From an uncultured Mitsuokella sp. (lineage in GTDB: Bacteria; Bacillota; Negativicutes; Selenomonadales; Selenomonadaceae), in NCBI GenBank assembly GCA_900770895.1, contig CAAGMF010000183.1, positions 1 to 11,368 on the forward strand: 11,368 nucleotides of DNA, written 5' to 3'. Made by a program: the position numbers and the translations under genes. Each line of letters starts with the position of its first letter. The first letter of the stretch is position 1. The notes beneath the pieces were generated by a model. It made no database searches and was not told the origin of the DNA. It saw only the letters and a list, made by a program, of their open reading frames with translations. This document shows, piece after piece, positions 6,850-11,368 of the stretch.

Positions 6850-8742
6850 ATGGAAATGTCGGAGGAACAGCGCCATGACTTGTGGCGGATCATCCTGTCG
6901 TTCGTGCTGCTTCTGGTCGCTGTCTGGCTGCCGGTGACTGGCTGGGCCAAGCTGGCGGCTTTCGTGGTACCATATCTGATCGCTGGATGGGAGGTATTGC
7001 GCGAAGCGGCTGAGGGACTCGTGAAGGGCGAGGCACTCGATGAGGATGTGCTGATGGCTGTCGCATCGCTCGGTGCCCTGCTGCTGGCCGGATATCAGGG
7101 CAGTGACTACGCCGAGGCTGTAGCCGTCATGCTTTTCTACGATGTCGGAGAGCTGTTCGAGAGCTATGCCGTAGGACGCAGCCGCCGCAATATCAGCGAG
7201 CTCATGGATATCCGGCCTGAATACGCTAATATCGAGCAGGATGGTGAGCTCAAGCAGGTGCCGCCCGAGTCCGTGCCGGTTGGCACGGTCATCGTCGTTC
7301 GTCCGGGCGAGAAGGTGCCTATCGATGGCATCATCGTGAAGGGGCAGACGACGATCGATACGTCAGCTCTGACCGGAGAGAGCCGGCCACGTCTCGTGGC
7401 TGAGGGCGACGATATTCTGAGCGGTGCGGTCGCCGCCGGTATGCTGGAGCTGCGCACGACGAAGGAGTTCAAAGATTCGACGGTAGCGCGGATCATGAAT
7501 CTCGTCGAGAATGCCAGTGAGCGCAAATCACCGTCTGAGCGATTCATCACGAAATTCGCGCGCGTATATACGCCGGTCGTGGTCGGCGCGGCAGTGGCAC
7601 TGGCACTGCTGCCGCCGCTCGTACGGATGCTGGTACTAGGGGAGCCGGCCCTGTGGAGCACATGGATATACCGGGCACTCATATTCCTCGTCATCAGCTG
7701 CCCCTGCGCCCTCGTCATCAGTATACCGCTTTCCTTCTTTGCCGGCATCGGCGGTGCCAGCCGTGAGGGCGTTCTCATAAAGGGCGCGAACTATATGGAG
7801 ACGCTGTCAAAGGTCGCAACTGTCGTATTCGATAAGACGGGTACACTGACTCAGGGATCGTTCCGCGTCGATACGGTACACCCGGACGAGATAAGCGAAC
7901 GTGAATTGCTCCATGTCGCAGCTCACGTCGAGCGCTACTCGACCCACCCGATCGCGGCGAGCCTGCGGGCAGCCTATACGGATGAGGCAGATGCCTGCGT
8001 CGTGAAGGATGCACAGGAGATCGCTGGTCAGGGCGTGGTCGCCTCGGTGAACGGTCATATCGTGGCAGTAGGCAACCAGAAACTCATGGAGAATCAGGGA
8101 GCACGCTGGCATCTCTGCCAGCAGCATGACAGCTCGACGGTCGTCCATGTCGCCATCGATGGGCACTATGCCGGTCATGTCCATATCGCTGATGTCGTAA
8201 AGCCGGAATCAGCTGCAGCCGTGCAGTCGCTGTATGATACAGGTATAAAGAAGACGGTCATGCTCACTGGCGATAGTGATGATGTCGCTCAGGAGGTCGC
8301 CAAAAAGCTGGACATAAGGGAAGTACACAGCGAGCTGTTGCCAGCGGACAAGGTCGCCGCAGTAGAGAACATGCTGCAGCGGGAAGCAGGACACGGCAAA
8401 GTAGCCTTTGTCGGCGATGGCATCAATGATGCGCCGGTGCTGACCCGGGCCGATGTCGGCATCGCCATGGGAGCGCTGGGCTCGGATGCAGCGATAGAGG
8501 CAGCAGATGTCGTACTCATGGACGACGATCCGCGCAAGATAGCGAAATCCATCCGCATCGCGCGCAAATGTATGCGTATCGTCTATGAGAACATCATTTT
8601 CTCTATCGGTGTAAAGGCAATATGCCTCGTGCTGGGTGCCATAGGTCTGGCCAATATGTGGATGGCGATTTTCGCCGATACCGGCGTATTGATCCTGGCT
8701 GTGCTGAATGCGATGCGTGCTCTGTTCGTGCACAATATCTGA
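6850..8742 (+). CDS. Heavy-metal translocating P1B-type ATPase (ZntA/CadA-like Zn/Cd/Pb exporter), no N-terminal metal-binding domain
   Basis: A 630-aa inner-membrane ATPase that should export divalent soft metals using ATP. All core motifs are present: TGES at 175-178 (actuator), C284-P285-C286 in the transport helix, phosphorylated D328 in DKTGT, the P1B-specific H366-P367 in 'STHPIA', and GDGINDAP from 522. In the last helices K589 ('GVKA') and D610 ('IFADTGV') match the residues that define the P1B-2 Zn/Cd/Pb subgroup. The first membrane helix begins at about residue 11, so the usual N-terminal HMA domain with CxxC is absent. Residues 421-445 of the nucleotide-binding region carry six His and one Cys. 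AGGGAGAG ends 6 nt before the ATG at 6850; a second ATG at 6856 is less well placed. It has its own promoter with a candidate operator and lacks an adjacent ArsR/MerR gene. Confidence 0.92.
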   Translation: MEMSEEQRHDLWRIILSFVLLLVAVWLPVTGWAKLAAFVVPYLIAGWEVLREAAEGLVKGEALDEDVLMAVASLGALLLAGYQGSDYAEAVAVMLFYDVGELFESYAVGRSRRNISELMDIRPEYANIEQDGELKQVPPESVPVGTVIVVRPGEKVPIDGIIVKGQTTIDTSALTGESRPRLVAEGDDILSGAVAAGMLELRTTKEFKDSTVARIMNLVENASERKSPSERFITKFARVYTPVVVGAAVALALLPPLVRMLVLGEPALWSTWIYRALIFLVISCPCALVISIPLSFFAGIGGASREGVLIKGANYMETLSKVATVVFDKTGTLTQGSFRVDTVHPDEISERELLHVAAHVERYSTHPIAASLRAAYTDEADACVVKDAQEIAGQGVVASVNGHIVAVGNQKLMENQGARWHLCQQHDSSTVVHVAIDGHYAGHVHIADVVKPESAAAVQSLYDTGIKKTVMLTGDSDDVAQEVAKKLDIREVHSELLPADKVAAVENMLQREAGHGKVAFVGDGINDAPVLTRADVGIAMGALGSDAAIEAADVVLMDDDPRKIAKSIRIARKCMRIVYENIIFSIGVKAICLVLGAIGLANMWMAIFADTGVLILAVLNAMRALFVHNI

Positions 8743-8830
8743 AAAGGGTTCTCTGGCCACATATTTCATTTCTTGACGCCAAACTACGACGCTTCATTTC
8801 GGAATCATGCCTGCCGCTATTTATCTATAG

Positions 8831-8859
8831 TTGCTTTTGATATGCGGATGCACTATACT
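8831..8859 (+). promoter_or_regulatory. Predicted promoter of rarA, overlapping the hairpin
   Basis: TTGCTT (8831-8836) and TATACT (8854-8859) are separated by 17 nt. The start site would fall near 8866, inside the hairpin loop, so transcripts made here would not carry the full hairpin. This also argues against translation starting upstream of 8912. Confidence 0.55.
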
Positions 8860-8893
8860 GATTATGCTGTATTGTGTATCCGCATTTTATTTT
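8842..8893 (+). terminator. Long intrinsic terminator-like hairpin between the ATPase gene and rarA
   Basis: Positions 8842-8858 pair with 8869-8885: 16 of 17 positions pair (one G-U, one T-T mismatch), with a 10-nt loop, followed by TTTTATTTT. It lies 100 bp after the ATPase stop and ends just before the rarA ribosome binding site, so it should stop upstream transcripts from entering rarA. The rest of this gap (8743-8830) shows nothing else I can support. Confidence 0.75.
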
Positions 8894-8911
8894 CAAGGGG
8901 GGCGGTTCGAG

Positions 8912-10246
<1,335 letters not shown>

Positions 10247-10438
10247 GACGCAGACGCGGTGAGCAGGCTTTTTGATCGTAGTGATGATTGTTTTGACATA
10301 AATCATATATTTTTATCAATAAACAATAAAAAATATTGTTCGCACTGTTCAATTATGATGAAAATGTGCTAAAATATAAATATGAGAGCTAATATAGTTT
10401 CTCATGCAAATTATTGTTTGTTGAGTGGAGGTCTTGTT
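10247..10438. other. AT-rich intergenic region with dyads
   Basis: 192 bp between rarA and the small membrane protein, much more AT-rich than the flanking genes. It holds an exact AACAATA-N5-TATTGTT repeat (10322-10340), ATGATT-N11-AATCAT (10284-10306), and a TTGACA at 10293 with no good -10 at 17 nt. A loose FNR-like match (TTGAC-N4-ATCAT, 10293-10306) is too weak to call. No terminator for rarA is evident. Confidence 0.4.
10367..10375 (+). promoter_or_regulatory. Extended -10 promoter of the small membrane-anchored protein
   Basis: TGcTAAAAT is an extended -10 with a weak -35 (TGTTCA, 10346-10351, 18 nt spacing). Transcription would start near 10382, leaving a leader of about 57 nt that carries GGAGG at 10427-10431. 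Confidence 0.5.
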
Positions 10439-10822
10439 ATGGTTCTAACAATCTTGCTGGTTGCATTGATCGTGATATTTGTCGCTGAGATGCGACACAG
10501 CTGGCACCGTCTGCATGTATCGGATGAGCTTATTCGCATGTACAGGCATGATCTGGATAATCCGAGTCTCTTGGATGAGATTTTCGATTATTGCCAGAAT
10601 GATTTCAAGCTCAAGCGTATCATGAAGAAGCATGCAGCGACGCGGTCGGATCTGGACATCATATACAAGAAACTGCTCCTGTGGGCGAATTTCAAGAAAG
10701 GCCGCAATTTCATTCCGATTTCCGCATTCTTCTATGCTGGCTCGCTTGATTATGTGCTGGGCCACAAGAATGATGACGCGAAGAAAATCGCTATGCATTG
10801 CATGAACATATTCAAAATCTGA
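10439..10822 (+). CDS. Hypothetical small membrane-anchored protein (127 aa)
   Basis: I do not recognise this family. The start at 10439 is chosen because GTGGAGG (10425-10431) lies 7 nt upstream; an in-frame ATG at 10382 coincides with the predicted transcription start and has no ribosome binding site. Residues 2-18 form one hydrophobic helix (LTILLVALIVIFVAEM). About 109 residues follow that are rich in Lys, Arg, Asp and His, probably helical and cytoplasmic because of the positive residues just after the helix (RHSWHRLH). Visible landmarks are 'DLDNPSLLDEIFDYC', 'RIMKKHAATRSDLD', 'LLLWANFKKGRNFIPISAFFYAGSLDYV' and a C-terminal 'MHCMNIFKI'. There are two cysteines and no known catalytic motif. 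It stands alone between its own promoter and a strong terminator. Coding-type codon use, a good ribosome binding site and clean boundaries support a real gene. Confidence 0.75.
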   Translation: MVLTILLVALIVIFVAEMRHSWHRLHVSDELIRMYRHDLDNPSLLDEIFDYCQNDFKLKRIMKKHAATRSDLDIIYKKLLLWANFKKGRNFIPISAFFYAGSLDYVLGHKNDDAKKIAMHCMNIFKI

Positions 10823-10838
10823 AATATCTGTTGTGAGA

Positions 10839-10893
10839 CAGAAGCAAACAGACCGTTAGCCGCCTTCGTTGCGGCGCGGTCTGTTTGTTTCTG
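10839..10893 (+). terminator. Strong two-tier terminator hairpin after the small membrane protein
   Basis: The outer stem is 17 bp (10839-10855 with 10877-10893, one G-U). An inner GCCGC/GCGGC stem (10859-10863, 10871-10875) is capped by CTTCGTT. The right arm ends in TGTTTGTTT, giving a U-rich 3' side but no long uninterrupted T-run. Confidence 0.7.
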
Positions 10894-10969
10894 GCCAAAA
10901 GCTCGGCATCAATCCTATATGAAGTGCAAAGGGAACAAATGTGCACTGCAAACAATATCGATTGGTGTG

Positions 10970-10998
10970 TTCACTTCCAGGCAGCTCTGTGCTACAAT
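10970..10998 (+). promoter_or_regulatory. Promoter of the HPr-like gene
   Basis: TTCACT (10970-10975) and TACAAT (10993-10998) at 17 nt spacing, with TG at 10990-10991 giving an extended -10. An AGTGCA-N13-TGCACT dyad (10923-10947) lies upstream of the -35. The start would be near 11005, leaving a 40-nt leader. Confidence 0.6.
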
Positions 10999-11044
10999 GA
11001 TTATGTCAAAGAAGTGATTGAATATAGAGAAAGGAGAAATAGAA

Positions 11045-11368
11045 ATGCAAACAAATGCATGTGGGCGCGATGTACCCGAGTACAAGCTGCCGCGTCCGTC
11101 GAAGTCAGGAGTCGTATTCATGCCGCGAGTGCTGGGGACAGTGCTGGGATTCCGTGAGAGCGCCAGACTGGTCGCAATCGCAAAAGAAACCAGTTGCGTG
11201 ATAAGCATCACCTCCGGCAAGAAGCATGGCTCGACGAAGAGTATGCTGTCGCTCGTGAGCATGGCTCTCAGAGAGGGAACTCCGATCGTTCTTTCCATCA
11301 CTGGTAAAGATACCTGGGCTGCCTTCCATGAGTGCATAGACGTCCTGGCCGGTCCGAAAACCGCCTAA
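11045..11368 (+). CDS. HPr-family paralogue lacking the catalytic histidine (Crh-like)
   Basis: A complete 107-aa cytoplasmic protein; the TAA is the last three bases of the window. AAGGAG (11031-11036) lies 8 nt before ATG 11045, so an upstream in-frame TTG at 11018 is rejected. Residues about 22-103 align by eye with PTS phosphocarrier HPr: 'VLGFRESARLVAIAKET' takes the place of the GLHARPA helix, and 'KKHGSTKSMLSLVSMALREGTPIVLSITG' matches the 'KKVNAKSIMGVMSL...G' region. In this alignment the phosphorylated His15 is G35, Arg17 is kept as R37, and the regulatory Ser46 is kept as S66. It should therefore not relay phosphate in the PTS but could be a substrate of HPr kinase, as Bacillus Crh is. 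There is an N-terminal extension of about 20 residues (MQTNACGRDVPEYKLPRPSK) not found in HPr. The fold assignment is fairly sure; the regulatory role is inference. Confidence 0.72.
   Translation: MQTNACGRDVPEYKLPRPSKSGVVFMPRVLGTVLGFRESARLVAIAKETSCVISITSGKKHGSTKSMLSLVSMALREGTPIVLSITGKDTWAAFHECIDVLAGPKTA

Noticed and set aside
8831..8911. N-terminal extension of RarA by 27 residues from a TTG start
   Set aside because: The TTG is the first base of the predicted -35, the extension is hydrophobic and foreign to RarA, and a ribosome binding site precedes ATG 8912.
10293..10306. FNR/CRP-like box (TTGAC-N4-ATCAT)
   Set aside because: Two mismatches to the consensus in AT-rich sequence and no supporting context.
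10885..11157. 90-codon plus-strand frame before and into the HPr-like gene
   Set aside because: It begins inside the terminator arm and overlaps the HPr-like gene in another frame; the second half is Arg/Ala-rich shadow translation.

Overview
This 11.4 kb window looks like ordinary chromosome from an anaerobic Firmicute. My tentative placement is Negativicutes (Selenomonas/Mitsuokella-like). The basis is moderately high GC in genes with AT-rich intergenic gaps, frequent use of the ATA isoleucine codon, strong AGGAGG-type ribosome binding sites, and a gene mix of NA37 nucleoid protein, YnbB-like PLP enzyme and HPr paralogue. No search was run, so the taxonomy is a guess. There is no integrase, IS element, CRISPR array, tRNA or rRNA.

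Layout, left to right. (1) Positions 2-2239, + strand: the 3' part of a NA37/YejK-type nucleoid-associated protein, then a complete YnbB-like (methionine gamma-lyase family) PLP enzyme 18 bp later, probably one transcript. It ends at a bidirectional terminator at 2261-2299. (2) Positions 2358-5783, - strand: an exported OB-fold plus endonuclease/exonuclease/phosphatase nuclease, and upstream of it a sodium:solute symporter. The two are separated by a good terminator and a palindrome-rich nuclease promoter, so they are probably separate transcripts. (3) Positions 6066-8742, + strand: a glyoxalase II-like MBL hydrolase and a ZntA/CadA-type P1B ATPase without an N-terminal metal-binding domain. 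The ATPase promoter is woven into a hairpin and carries a perfect 8-5-8 inverted repeat over its -10. (4) Positions 8912-10246, + strand: RarA (MgsA), a replication-fork AAA+ ATPase, preceded by a long terminator-like hairpin that overlaps its likely promoter. (5) Positions 10439-11368, + strand: an unrecognised 127-aa membrane-anchored protein with its own promoter and terminator, then a complete 107-aa HPr-like protein. The latter lacks the phosphorylatable histidine but keeps the serine corresponding to Ser46, a Crh-like arrangement.

The genes are mostly single-gene transcription units with visible promoters and terminators, and they do not form one pathway. I see no dedicated defence or biosynthetic system. 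The best leads are the His-less HPr paralogue, the promoter/terminator overlaps before the ATPase and rarA, a His/Cys-rich patch in the ATPase nucleotide-binding region, and the orphan membrane-anchored protein.
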